5,646 nucleotides of DNA from JBOFDK01 sp051650305. Lineage in GTDB: Bacteria; Bacillota; Clostridia; Lachnospirales; Cellulosilyticaceae. Numbering within the stretch: position 1 is the first letter of the stretch; every line of letters starts with the position of its first letter. A program made the position numbers and the translations under genes. Location of the stretch: contig JBOFIT010000050.1 of NCBI GenBank assembly GCA_051650305.1, forward strand, positions 1 to 5,646, written 5' to 3'. The notes beneath the pieces were generated by a model that was not told the DNA's origin, searched no databases, and saw nothing but the letters and a program-made list of their open reading frames with translations. This document shows, piece after piece, positions 1-5,212 of the stretch.

Positions 1-13
1 TCACCCGCTCTTT

Positions 14-97
14 GCCCAAGTGGCGGAACTGGCAGACGCACAGGACTTAAAATCCTGCGGGCTAACCCCCGTACCGGTTCGATTCCGGTCTTGGGCA
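14..97 (+). tRNA. tRNA-Leu (anticodon UAA)
   Basis: This is a complete class II tRNA for leucine. The acceptor stem GCCCAAG (14-20) pairs perfectly with CTTGGGC (90-96), and A97 is the discriminator base expected for leucine tRNAs. The anticodon stem CAGGA/TCCTG (41-45 and 53-57) encloses the loop CTTAAAA, with anticodon TAA at 48-50. A long variable arm (about 58-71, CGGG against CCCG) marks it as class II, and the T-arm ACCGG-TTCGATT-CCGGT spans 73-89. The bases after the discriminator are TCA, so the CCA end is not encoded and must be added by the CCA-adding enzyme. It decodes UUA and, by wobble, UUG. Its promoter is not in the 13 bases upstream, so it may be the last member of a longer tRNA transcript. 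Confidence 0.97.
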
Positions 98-105
98 TCA
101 ACATG

Positions 106-134
106 ACTCCTATGTTTAACATAGGAGTTTTTTT
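106..134 (+). terminator. Rho-independent terminator of tRNA-Leu
   Basis: A perfect 9-bp stem, ACTCCTATG (106-114) with CATAGGAGT (120-128), has a 5-nt loop TTTAA and runs into seven consecutive T (128-134). It starts eight bases after the tRNA ends, so it terminates the tRNA transcript and separates it from the next gene. Confidence 0.92.
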
Positions 135-186
135 GTATGTGAAAATAGATGTATAAGGAATGCCACTATCTCACAAGCTACTAAAA

Positions 187-193
187 AGAGGTG
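187..193 (+). promoter_or_regulatory. Ribosome binding site that fixes the start at 200
   Basis: AGAGGTG at 187-193 is a good Shine-Dalgarno match with 6 nt to the ATG at 200. The in-frame GTG codons at 191 and 194 lie in or right beside this element and could not be served by it, so ATG 200 is the better start. Confidence 0.75.
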
Positions 194-199
194 GTGGCT

Positions 200-1036
200 A
201 TGAAAAAATATATCTGTATGTGGTGTACGGTACTTCTACTAAATTTAATGTGTATAGTACCCCTCTTAGCAGAAGTAACGAAGAAAAACACCATAGAGTA
301 CGAATTTAATCATAAGAAATATGAAGCTACCCAGCCTTTTATTGAATACAATGGAAAGCCGTATGTAGCAATAGATGAATTGGCACAGCTATTAGGACTG
401 TATGTTCAGTACAATGATTCGAAACTTTATATAAGCGATGTACAAAAGGGCGAAACCAATAGTTTGTATTTTGAAAATGCCATCATAAAAAAAGTAGATC
501 AAGAGCATAAACTTATCGCTATGACGATAGGGGAGCATATGGCAAAGCAAGAACAAACAGTGGCGGTATCGGTGGGAAAAGATGTACGTATTACATGTCC
601 ACTTATGGAACGTGTCTTTCCTTTTGATGTGTTACAAGAAGGGATGAAAGTATCGATGTGGTGTATCCCACAAAAAGGCGTTAGTGGAGGAAACTACAAA
701 GCATCACACATAGAGATTGTGGCAGAAGACGGATTACTTACAGGGTTATTGCCTATTATAGAAAATGCAGTGATTAAGGAAATGAATAAAGAAGAGCAAT
801 ATATAGTCGTTACAGTCAGCAATCCCATAGAGAAAGAAAAGCAAATAATGATTTATATTGATATGAATATAAATATTAAAGAAGAGGGGGGCAGGACTTC
901 TTACGGTATAGAGCACTTAGCAGTAGGTCAGCATATAACGATTATTACTAATGGCATTATGACGCATTCAATACCTGTACAGACGGTAGGATTAGAAATC
1001 ATTATACAAAATATATTGACGCATAAAAAAGACTGA
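200..1036 (+). CDS. Exported protein with copper-amine-oxidase-N-like segment and duplicated beta module
   Basis: This is a 278-residue protein I cannot assign to a named function. Residues 1-24 form a signal peptide: a Lys-Lys start, a hydrophobic core, and a likely cut after LLA, so it should act outside the membrane. Residues about 32-80 resemble the copper amine oxidase N-terminal domain of clostridial and bacillar surface proteins, with a small beta hairpin, 'IEYNGKPYVAIDELAQLLG', then a second short strand. The rest is two similar beta-rich modules, about 91-174 and 187-269, opening with FENAIIKKV and IENAVIKEM. No catalytic motif, sortase signal or C-terminal membrane helix is visible. 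The start is ATG 200, chosen from the Shine-Dalgarno position. It follows the tRNA terminator and has no clear promoter of its own in 135-199; a TATAAG at 152-157 lacks a -35 partner. A cell-envelope role is inference only. It sits beside dapF but is probably a separate unit. Confidence 0.85.
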   Translation: MKKYICMWCTVLLLNLMCIVPLLAEVTKKNTIEYEFNHKKYEATQPFIEYNGKPYVAIDELAQLLGLYVQYNDSKLYISDVQKGETNSLYFENAIIKKVDQEHKLIAMTIGEHMAKQEQTVAVSVGKDVRITCPLMERVFPFDVLQEGMKVSMWCIPQKGVSGGNYKASHIEIVAEDGLLTGLLPIIENAVIKEMNKEEQYIVVTVSNPIEKEKQIMIYIDMNINIKEEGGRTSYGIEHLAVGQHITIITNGIMTHSIPVQTVGLEIIIQNILTHKKD

Positions 1037-1044
1037 ATTATAAT
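1016..1044 (+). promoter_or_regulatory. Predicted sigma-A promoter for dapF-dapL
   Basis: TTGACG (1016-1021) and TATAAT (1039-1044) are separated by exactly 17 bp, giving 11 of 12 matches to the housekeeping consensus. The -35 box lies inside the last codons of the exported-protein gene. The predicted transcription start is near 1051, upstream of the long hairpin at 1058-1118. No comparable promoter is visible between that hairpin and dapF, which makes this the best candidate for driving the dap genes. It is inferred from sequence only. Confidence 0.7.
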
Positions 1045-1057
1045 TAAATTATGAACA

Positions 1058-1118
1058 AAGGCGTTCATCAAAGAGTTAAGAAGCCAAGTGCTTTAACTTT
1101 TTGATGAACGCCTTTTTT
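1058..1118 (+). terminator. Long U-tailed hairpin: terminator and possible dapF leader attenuator
   Basis: The 5' arm 1058-1080 pairs with the 3' arm 1091-1114 over 23 bp, with one G-U pair and one bulged U, around a 10-nt loop (1081-1090). It is followed by an unbroken run of T through 1118. This is an intrinsic terminator by all visible criteria, and it ends the exported-protein gene 21 nt after its stop. Because a near-consensus promoter lies just upstream, the same hairpin would also form the leader of a transcript going into dapF. It may therefore work as an attenuator or as a partial terminator. Termination itself is well supported; the regulatory role is inference. Confidence 0.88.
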
Positions 1119-1131
1119 AGTTGCTTTAAAT

Positions 1132-1139
1132 GAGGGGGG
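1132..1139 (+). promoter_or_regulatory. dapF ribosome binding site
   Basis: GAGGGGGG at 1132-1139 precedes the ATG at 1146 by 6 nt. It begins 13 nt after the T tract of the hairpin, so the binding site stays outside the terminator stem and is not sequestered by it. Confidence 0.8.
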
Positions 1140-1145
1140 AGAAGT

Positions 1146-1985
1146 ATGAAACTACAATTTACTAAGATGCAAGGATGTGGTAATGATTATATTTATTTTA
1201 ATTGCTATAACCAAGAGATTCAAAACCCAGAAGAGCTCAGTATACGCTTATCAGATAGGCATTTTGGTGTAGGTGGGGATGGAATTATACTGATTGGGCC
1301 AGCAGGAGAGGAGGATGCCACTATGCGTATTTTCAATATGGACGGAAGTGAGGCGAAGATGTGCGGCAATGGTATTCGATGTGTAGGACAATATTTATAT
1401 GAGCATAAGTTAGTACAAAAAGACTATATGAGAATCAATACATTAAGTGGGGTAAAAGAACTGAGAATTTGTCCTAAACTGGAGAACAAAAATCAAGTGC
1501 AGGTGAATATGGGAAAACCTATCTTAGAACCATCTAATATCCCAGTAGCATTAGACGGAGAAAGTGTGGTAGATAGAGAGGTTGCGATAGAAGATAAGAG
1601 CTATCATATGACATGTGTATCTATGGGGAATCCTCACTGTGTACTCTTTGAAGCGAATGTAGAAACATTGGATTTAGAACAAATAGGCCCTTTATTTGAG
1701 AAGAATCCACTTTTTCCTGAGCAAGTAAATACGGAGTTTGTACAGGTCATCAGTAGTAATGAACTTAAGATGAGGGTATGGGAACGTGGAAGTGGGGAGA
1801 CTTTGGCCTGTGGTACAGGAGCATGTGCCAGTGTGGTTGCAGCAGTACTCAATGGCTTTTGCAAAAAAAATGAAGAAGTGACAGTGTATCTGCAAGGTGG
1901 CACACTAAAAATTATGTATACAGACGAGACGGTTTATATGACAGGGGAGGCTGAAACTTTATTTGAAGGAGTAGTAGAAGTATGA
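1146..1985 (+). CDS. dapF: Diaminopimelate epimerase DapF
   Basis: This is a cytoplasmic, cofactor-independent epimerase that converts LL-diaminopimelate to meso-diaminopimelate, the precursor of lysine and of many peptidoglycan cross-links. The 279-residue length is typical of the family, and both pseudo-symmetric halves are present. The first catalytic cysteine is Cys73 in MCGNGIRC, and the second is Cys222 in ERGSGETLACGTGACA (213-228). Other conserved substrate-contact positions visible are Asn13 (GCGND), Asn75, the GNPH motif (161-164) and Asn195 (VNTEF). The start is supported by the GAGGGGGG site just upstream and by the family's usual N-terminus (FTKMQGCGNDY). dapL follows after 35 nt with its own strong ribosome binding site and no terminator between, so the two are probably one operon catalysing consecutive steps. 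Expression may be limited by the upstream hairpin. No key residue is missing and the gene appears intact. Confidence 0.98.
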   Translation: MKLQFTKMQGCGNDYIYFNCYNQEIQNPEELSIRLSDRHFGVGGDGIILIGPAGEEDATMRIFNMDGSEAKMCGNGIRCVGQYLYEHKLVQKDYMRINTLSGVKELRICPKLENKNQVQVNMGKPILEPSNIPVALDGESVVDREVAIEDKSYHMTCVSMGNPHCVLFEANVETLDLEQIGPLFEKNPLFPEQVNTEFVQVISSNELKMRVWERGSGETLACGTGACASVVAAVLNGFCKKNEEVTVYLQGGTLKIMYTDETVYMTGEAETLFEGVVEV

Positions 1986-2007
1986 GATAGGGCGTATGTA
2001 TCTAAAT

Positions 2008-2015
2008 GGAGGTGA
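2008..2015 (+). promoter_or_regulatory. dapL ribosome binding site
   Basis: GGAGGTGA at 2008-2015 is a full-strength Shine-Dalgarno sequence 5 nt ahead of the ATG at 2021. It allows independent translation of dapL although the gene follows dapF closely. Confidence 0.85.
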
Positions 2016-2020
2016 AGTAA

Positions 2021-3202
2021 ATGAAGATTAATGAAAATTATAGGAATTTAAGAGAGAGTTATTTGTTTTCCACTATCGCGAAGAAAGTGAAAGCATATGA
2101 AGAGACACATCCAGAGCAAAGTATTATTAGACTAGGAATAGGGGATGTAACGCTACCTCTTTGTGAGGTGGTCATAAAGGGGTTAGAAGAGGCTGTAAAA
2201 GAGATGGGGGCAAAAGAAACATTTCATGGTTATGGGCCAGAGCAAGGGTATCTTTTTTTGAGGGAAGCTATAGGGGCATATTATGAGAAGCGGCAAGTGT
2301 ATCTGGAGAGTGATGAAATTTTTATAAGTGATGGTGCAAAAAGTGATTTAGGCAATATACTGGATATCTTCCATAAGGATAATAAAGTACTTATCCCTGA
2401 TCCTGTATACCCTGTCTATGTAGATACTAATATCATGGATGGTAGAGACATTACGTTTTTAGATGCAACAGAAGCAAATGACTTTTTGCCTTTACCAATA
2501 GAGGGGATGAAAGCTGATATTATTTATCTATGCTCACCTAATAATCCAACAGGGGCAGTTTATAATAGAGAGCAGCTTAAACAGTGGGTAGACTATGCTA
2601 TAAGGGAAGATGCAATTATTTTATTTGATGCGGCTTATGAAGCGTTCATACAAGACGATACATTGCCACATAGTATTTTTGAGATTGAGGGGTCTACCCA
2701 ATGTGCCATTGAATTTTGCTCGTATTCAAAGAGTGCTGGCTTTACGGGTACACGCTGTGGGTATACAGTAATTCCTAAAGTATTAAAAAGAGAAGGGATA
2801 GCCTTACACGGCTTATGGCTTAGAAGACAAAGTACCAAGTTTAATGGTACATCTTATATCATTCAAAAGGGCGCAGCAGCTTTTTATACACCAGAAGGGC
2901 AGAAGCAATGTAAGGAAGTTATCAATCTCTATATGGAAAATGCAAGACTTATAAGAGAAGCATTCGAATCTTTTGGGATTCCATGTATAGGAGGTGTCCA
3001 TTCACCTTATATATGGCTCAAATGCGAAGGATACGAGCAGTCTTGGGAATACTTTGATATGCTTCTTCATAAAGCGGGCATTGTAGGGACACCGGGCATA
3101 GGATTTGGGAATAATGGAGAAGGATACTTTCGGTTGACGGCTTTTAATAGTAGAGAAAATACATTAGAGGCCATACAACGTCTCCGTAAAATATACGCTT
3201 AA
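2021..3202 (+). CDS. dapL: LL-diaminopimelate aminotransferase DapL
   Basis: This is a fold-type I, PLP-dependent aminotransferase. The DapL reaction transfers an amino group from glutamate to tetrahydrodipicolinate to give LL-diaminopimelate in one step, bypassing the acylated intermediates of the DapD/DapC/DapE route. The 393-residue length fits the family. Visible active-site elements are SDGAKSD (103-109, phosphate region), the PDPVYPVYVDTN segment (126-137), CSPNNPTG (171-178) with Asn175, Asp203 in LFDAAYE, the PLP-binding Lys237 in SYSKSAGFTGTRCGY, Arg245, and Arg371 (YFRLTAF), the usual carboxylate-binding arginine. The N-terminal 'NYRNLRESYLFSTIAKKV' also fits DapL better than a general aspartate aminotransferase. 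Placement straight after dapF supports the assignment, because DapL's product is DapF's substrate. A closely related class I/II aminotransferase is the only alternative. The stop codon lies inside the terminator stem, so the operon ends here. Confidence 0.95.
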   Translation: MKINENYRNLRESYLFSTIAKKVKAYEETHPEQSIIRLGIGDVTLPLCEVVIKGLEEAVKEMGAKETFHGYGPEQGYLFLREAIGAYYEKRQVYLESDEIFISDGAKSDLGNILDIFHKDNKVLIPDPVYPVYVDTNIMDGRDITFLDATEANDFLPLPIEGMKADIIYLCSPNNPTGAVYNREQLKQWVDYAIREDAIILFDAAYEAFIQDDTLPHSIFEIEGSTQCAIEFCSYSKSAGFTGTRCGYTVIPKVLKREGIALHGLWLRRQSTKFNGTSYIIQKGAAAFYTPEGQKQCKEVINLYMENARLIREAFESFGIPCIGGVHSPYIWLKCEGYEQSWEYFDMLLHKAGIVGTPGIGFGNNGEGYFRLTAFNSRENTLEAIQRLRKIYA

Positions 3203-3232
3203 AAACTGGGAACATAGGTTTCCAGTTTTTTT
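3201..3232 (+). terminator. Rho-independent terminator of the dap operon
   Basis: A 13-bp stem pairs 3201-3213 (AAAAACTGGGAAC) with 3218-3230, with one G-U pair and a 4-nt loop, and ends in seven T (3226-3232). The dapL stop codon (3200-3202) overlaps the foot of the stem, a compact arrangement that leaves no room for another gene in the operon. Confidence 0.92.
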
Positions 3233-3331
3233 ATGGATATACGTAAGAAGTTGAAAATATCAGAAAATAATAAGTGTATCTAACTAAACTTTTATTTTAT
3301 TTATATGATTAGTTAAGAGGTGCATAAAAAG

Positions 3332-3424
3332 ATGCAAAATACTTCAAAGCTAGGTATAGAATCAGTATACAAAAAAAACAGAATGATATCGGAAAGTGTT
3401 GAGTATAATAAAAGAGAGAGTTAA
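3332..3424 (+). CDS. Candidate 30-residue peptide, doubtful
   Basis: A short ORF starts at ATG 3332 and stops at TAA 3422-3424. It is preceded by AGAGGTG (3316-3322) with 9 nt spacing, which is an acceptable ribosome binding site. The predicted peptide is hydrophilic, rich in Lys, Ser, Glu and Asn, with no membrane segment and no motif I recognise. A TATGAT at 3304-3309 could be a -10 box, but no convincing -35 accompanies it and no terminator follows. It may be chance in AT-rich DNA; the ribosome binding site is the only positive evidence. Confidence 0.22.
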   Translation: MQNTSKLGIESVYKKNRMISESVEYNKRES

Positions 3425-3451
3425 ATAAGTTGAAAACTCAATAACAATTAT

Positions 3452-3501
3452 ACTAAACTATTGGTTTGATAAAAATAAATAAAAATAGACTAAATCTATT
3501 G
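3452..3501 (+). repeat. Two direct repeats at the pot promoter, possible operator
   Basis: ACTAAACTATTG (3452-3463) and ACTAAATCTATTG (3489-3501) are the same sequence apart from one inserted T, with starts 37 nt apart. The second copy runs into the -35 box at 3499. Each is partly palindromic (for example TAGA-CTAAA-TCTA at 3486-3498). Position and duplication fit a binding site for the XRE regulator encoded immediately downstream, but this is inference in AT-rich DNA. Confidence 0.35.
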
Positions 3502-3527
3502 ACTACCTATAAAAAAATAAGTATAAT
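3499..3527 (+). promoter_or_regulatory. Sigma-A promoter of the XRE-potAB operon
   Basis: TTGACT (3499-3504) and TATAAT (3522-3527) are separated by exactly 17 bp, matching 11 of 12 consensus positions. The predicted start is near 3534, giving a leader of roughly 70 nt before the regulator's ATG at 3603. The arms CCTAT (3506-3510) and ATAGG (3531-3535) are inverted around the -10 region. Confidence 0.85.
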
Positions 3528-3538
3528 TCCATAGGTGA

Positions 3539-3572
3539 GTTTAATTAGTGTAAACAAAAAGTTTATTAAAAC
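3539..3572 (+). repeat. Imperfect inverted repeat in the pot leader
   Basis: The core TAAAC-AAAAA-GTTTA (3551-3565) is a 5-bp palindrome with a 5-nt centre. Flanking GTTTAAT (3539-3545) and ATTAAAAC (3565-3572) can extend the pairing with a bulge. It lies about 5-38 nt after the predicted transcription start, where it could be an operator or a weak RNA hairpin. There is no U tract, so it is not a terminator. Confidence 0.3.
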
Positions 3573-3602
3573 GACTCAAAAATACAGACAGGGAGGCAGT
3601 AT

Positions 3603-4142
3603 ATGGATATTGGAGCTAAAATTAACCAATTAAGAAAAAAGAATGGCTTAACACAAGAAGAACTGGCTGACCGATGCGAACTTTCAAAAGGATTTATTTC
3701 ACAGGTAGAGCGAGGTCTTACATCACCTTCGATTGCTACTTTGATTGATATACTTGAATGCTTAGGAACTAATCTTAAAGACTTTTTCAATGAAACAAGT
3801 CAAGAGAAGATTGTATTTACAAAGCAAGATGTCTTTGAAAAAGAAGACAAAGAACTAGGCAATATGATTACTTGGCTTATACCTAATGCGCAAAAAAATG
3901 ATATGGAGCCTATACTTATTAATATAGAACCAAATGGACAGACTATCCTACAAGCACCTCATGAAGGTGAGGAATTCGGTCATGTACTTGCTGGGACAAT
4001 CTATATCCACCTAGGAAACAAAAAGTTTAAAGCAAAAAAAGGTGATAGTTTTTATTTTAGACCTACAGGTGATCATTATTTAGAAAATGCAGGAAAGACA
4101 AAAGCTACAGTACTTTGGGTTGCGACCCCACCAAGTTTTTAA
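3603..4142 (+). CDS. XRE-family regulator with C-terminal cupin domain
   Basis: This 179-residue transcriptional regulator resembles the PuuR-like XRE-cupin group. Residues about 5-60 are an XRE helix-turn-helix: GLTQEELADRCELS followed by the recognition helix 'KGFISQVERG' (about 29-38) and 'TSPSIATLIDILECLG'. Residues about 105-176 are a single cupin barrel, with HEGEEFGHVLAG (120-131) and GDSFYFRPTGDHY (147-159). His120, Glu124, His127 and His158 are candidate ligand or metal positions. Members of this architecture sense small molecules in the cupin domain and often control nearby amine or amino-acid genes. The gene is first in an operon with potA 15 nt downstream, so regulation of polyamine uptake and of its own promoter is the natural inference. 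The start at 3603 has GGGAGG at 3591-3596. The true effector cannot be read from sequence. Confidence 0.92.
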   Translation: MDIGAKINQLRKKNGLTQEELADRCELSKGFISQVERGLTSPSIATLIDILECLGTNLKDFFNETSQEKIVFTKQDVFEKEDKELGNMITWLIPNAQKNDMEPILINIEPNGQTILQAPHEGEEFGHVLAGTIYIHLGNKKFKAKKGDSFYFRPTGDHYLENAGKTKATVLWVATPPSF

Positions 4143-4147
4143 AGGAG
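4142..4147 (+). promoter_or_regulatory. potA ribosome binding site that selects ATG 4158
   Basis: AAGGAG at 4142-4147 begins on the last base of the regulator's stop codon and is 10 nt from ATG 4158. Two nearer ATGs (4148 and 4153) each meet a stop within three codons, so 4158 is the only productive start. The slightly long spacing is noteworthy. Confidence 0.75.
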
Positions 4148-4157
4148 ATGAGATGAC

Positions 4158-5210
4158 ATGAACGAGAATAAAACCCCAAATATTATCGACCTTAAAAATA
4201 TATCAAAGACGTTTGATGATGGGACACAAGTCTTAAAAGAAATTAATATGTATATTCGTAAAAACGAATTTTTGACATTACTAGGGCCAAGTGGTTGTGG
4301 TAAGACGACATTACTTAGAATTATCGGAGGCTTTGAAGTACCAACAACTGGAGAAGTCATGTTTGAGGAAGAAAACATTGTTAATTTTCCACCATACAAA
4401 AGACGTATCAATACAGTATTTCAAAAGTATGCCTTATTCCCACATATGACAGTAGGCGAGAATATCGCTTTCGGACTTAATATCAAAAAGATGGATAAAA
4501 AACTTATCGAACAAAAAGTAGCAGAGATGCTAGAGCTTGTGAATCTAAAAGGTTACCAAAATCGTTCGATTGATTCTTTAAGTGGTGGTCAGCAACAGCG
4601 TATAGCTATTGCACGTGCAGTCGTTAATGAACCAGAAGTATTATTACTTGATGAACCATTAGGCGCACTTGACTTAAAATTACGTAAAGGGATGCAAATG
4701 GAACTTAAGCGTATCCAACAGCAGTTAGGGATTACTTTTATCTATGTTACACATGATCAAGAAGAAGCCCTTACGATGTCAGATACCATTGCAGTCATGA
4801 ATGAAGGTCGTGTACAGCAAATTGGTACACCAGTAGATATCTATAACGAGCCAAAGAATGCTTTCGTAGCAGACTTTATCGGTGAGAGCAATATCATCCA
4901 AGGTAAGATGCATAAAGACTACTTAGTAGAATTCCATGGAAAGACTTTTGAATGTGTGGATGCGGGCTTCGGTGAAAATGTAGCTGTGGATATCGTCATT
5001 CGTCCAGAAGACCTACTCATCGTAAAGGCAGAGGATGGGATGCTACAAGGTATTGTAGAGAATGTAACCTTTAAAGGGGTACATTATGAAATGCTCATTA
5101 ATACAGGTGAATTCACATGGGTGGTACATTCAACTGCTATGGCAGAAGCAGGTAGCCGTATAGGTCTTACCTTAACACCTGAAGACATTCATATCATGAA
5201 AAGGAGATAG
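4158..5210 (+). CDS. potA: Spermidine/putrescine ABC transporter ATP-binding protein PotA
   Basis: This is the cytoplasmic ATPase that powers the PotABCD polyamine importer by ATP hydrolysis at the inner face of the membrane. All nucleotide-binding motifs are intact: Walker A GPSGCGKT (43-50), Q-loop Gln89 (TVFQKYALFPHMTV), signature LSGGQQQR (141-148), Walker B VLLLDEP (161-167) with catalytic Glu166, D-loop GALD, and switch His199 (VTHDQEEAL). Residues about 240-345 form the C-terminal TOBE-type regulatory region of the PotA/MalK/FbpC class, including VIRPEDL (280-286). The 350-residue length is normal. Assignment to polyamines rather than iron or sugar rests on close overall resemblance and on the PotB-like permease starting 2 nt after its stop. 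Arginine is encoded mostly by CGT here (10 of 14), unlike dapL, which suggests high expression. It lies 15 nt after the regulator gene and is almost certainly cotranscribed. Confidence 0.95.
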   Translation: MNENKTPNIIDLKNISKTFDDGTQVLKEINMYIRKNEFLTLLGPSGCGKTTLLRIIGGFEVPTTGEVMFEEENIVNFPPYKRRINTVFQKYALFPHMTVGENIAFGLNIKKMDKKLIEQKVAEMLELVNLKGYQNRSIDSLSGGQQQRIAIARAVVNEPEVLLLDEPLGALDLKLRKGMQMELKRIQQQLGITFIYVTHDQEEALTMSDTIAVMNEGRVQQIGTPVDIYNEPKNAFVADFIGESNIIQGKMHKDYLVEFHGKTFECVDAGFGENVAVDIVIRPEDLLIVKAEDGMLQGIVENVTFKGVHYEMLINTGEFTWVVHSTAMAEAGSRIGLTLTPEDIHIMKRR

Positions 5211-5212
5211 AG

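Larger units (their letters stand above)
3233..3602. other. AT-rich intergenic region ahead of the pot operon
   Basis: About 370 bases without a confident gene. Visible contents are an inverted repeat TAACTAA/TTAGTTA (3281-3287 and 3309-3315), a small TGCAT/ATGCA inverted repeat (3321-3336), a weak 30-codon ORF (3332-3424), two related 12-13 nt direct repeats (3452-3463 and 3489-3501), a consensus promoter (3499-3527), and an imperfect hairpin in the leader (3539-3572). I found no tRNA, no recognised riboswitch and no transposon end. The high A/T content makes short repeats likely by chance, so only the promoter is well supported. Confidence 0.7.

Noticed and set aside
14..134. tRNA-Leu as an integration site for a mobile element
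   Set aside because: tRNA genes are common attachment sites, but there is no integrase, no repeated tRNA 3' end within the window, and the following genes are housekeeping.
191..199. GTG at 191 as the start of the exported-protein gene
   Set aside because: It overlaps the Shine-Dalgarno element that is correctly spaced for ATG 200, and ATG 200 begins a normal signal peptide (MKKY).
236..271. Lipoprotein signal with Cys18 in the exported protein
   Set aside because: The residues before Cys18 are N-L-M, which do not fit a lipobox (small residue needed at -1). An ordinary signal-peptidase site after LLA is more likely.
1051..1118. Lysine riboswitch or T-box in front of dapF
   Set aside because: The leader is under 100 nt with a single hairpin. 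It lacks the multi-helix core of the lysine riboswitch and any T-box specifier and antiterminator sequence.
1634..1903. Reverse-strand open frames within dapF
   Set aside because: They lie opposite conserved catalytic-region codons of dapF, have no ribosome binding site or recognisable domain, and are explained as shadows of the real gene.
3404..3409. TATAAT at 3404-3409 as a second pot promoter
   Set aside because: The sequence 17 bp upstream (GAATGA) has no resemblance to a -35 box, and there is no extended -10 TG. The promoter at 3499-3527 is much better.
3566..3790. Reverse-strand frame over the start of the XRE gene
   Set aside because: It overlaps the helix-turn-helix coding region and the leader, has no recognisable domain, and there is no sign of a promoter for it.
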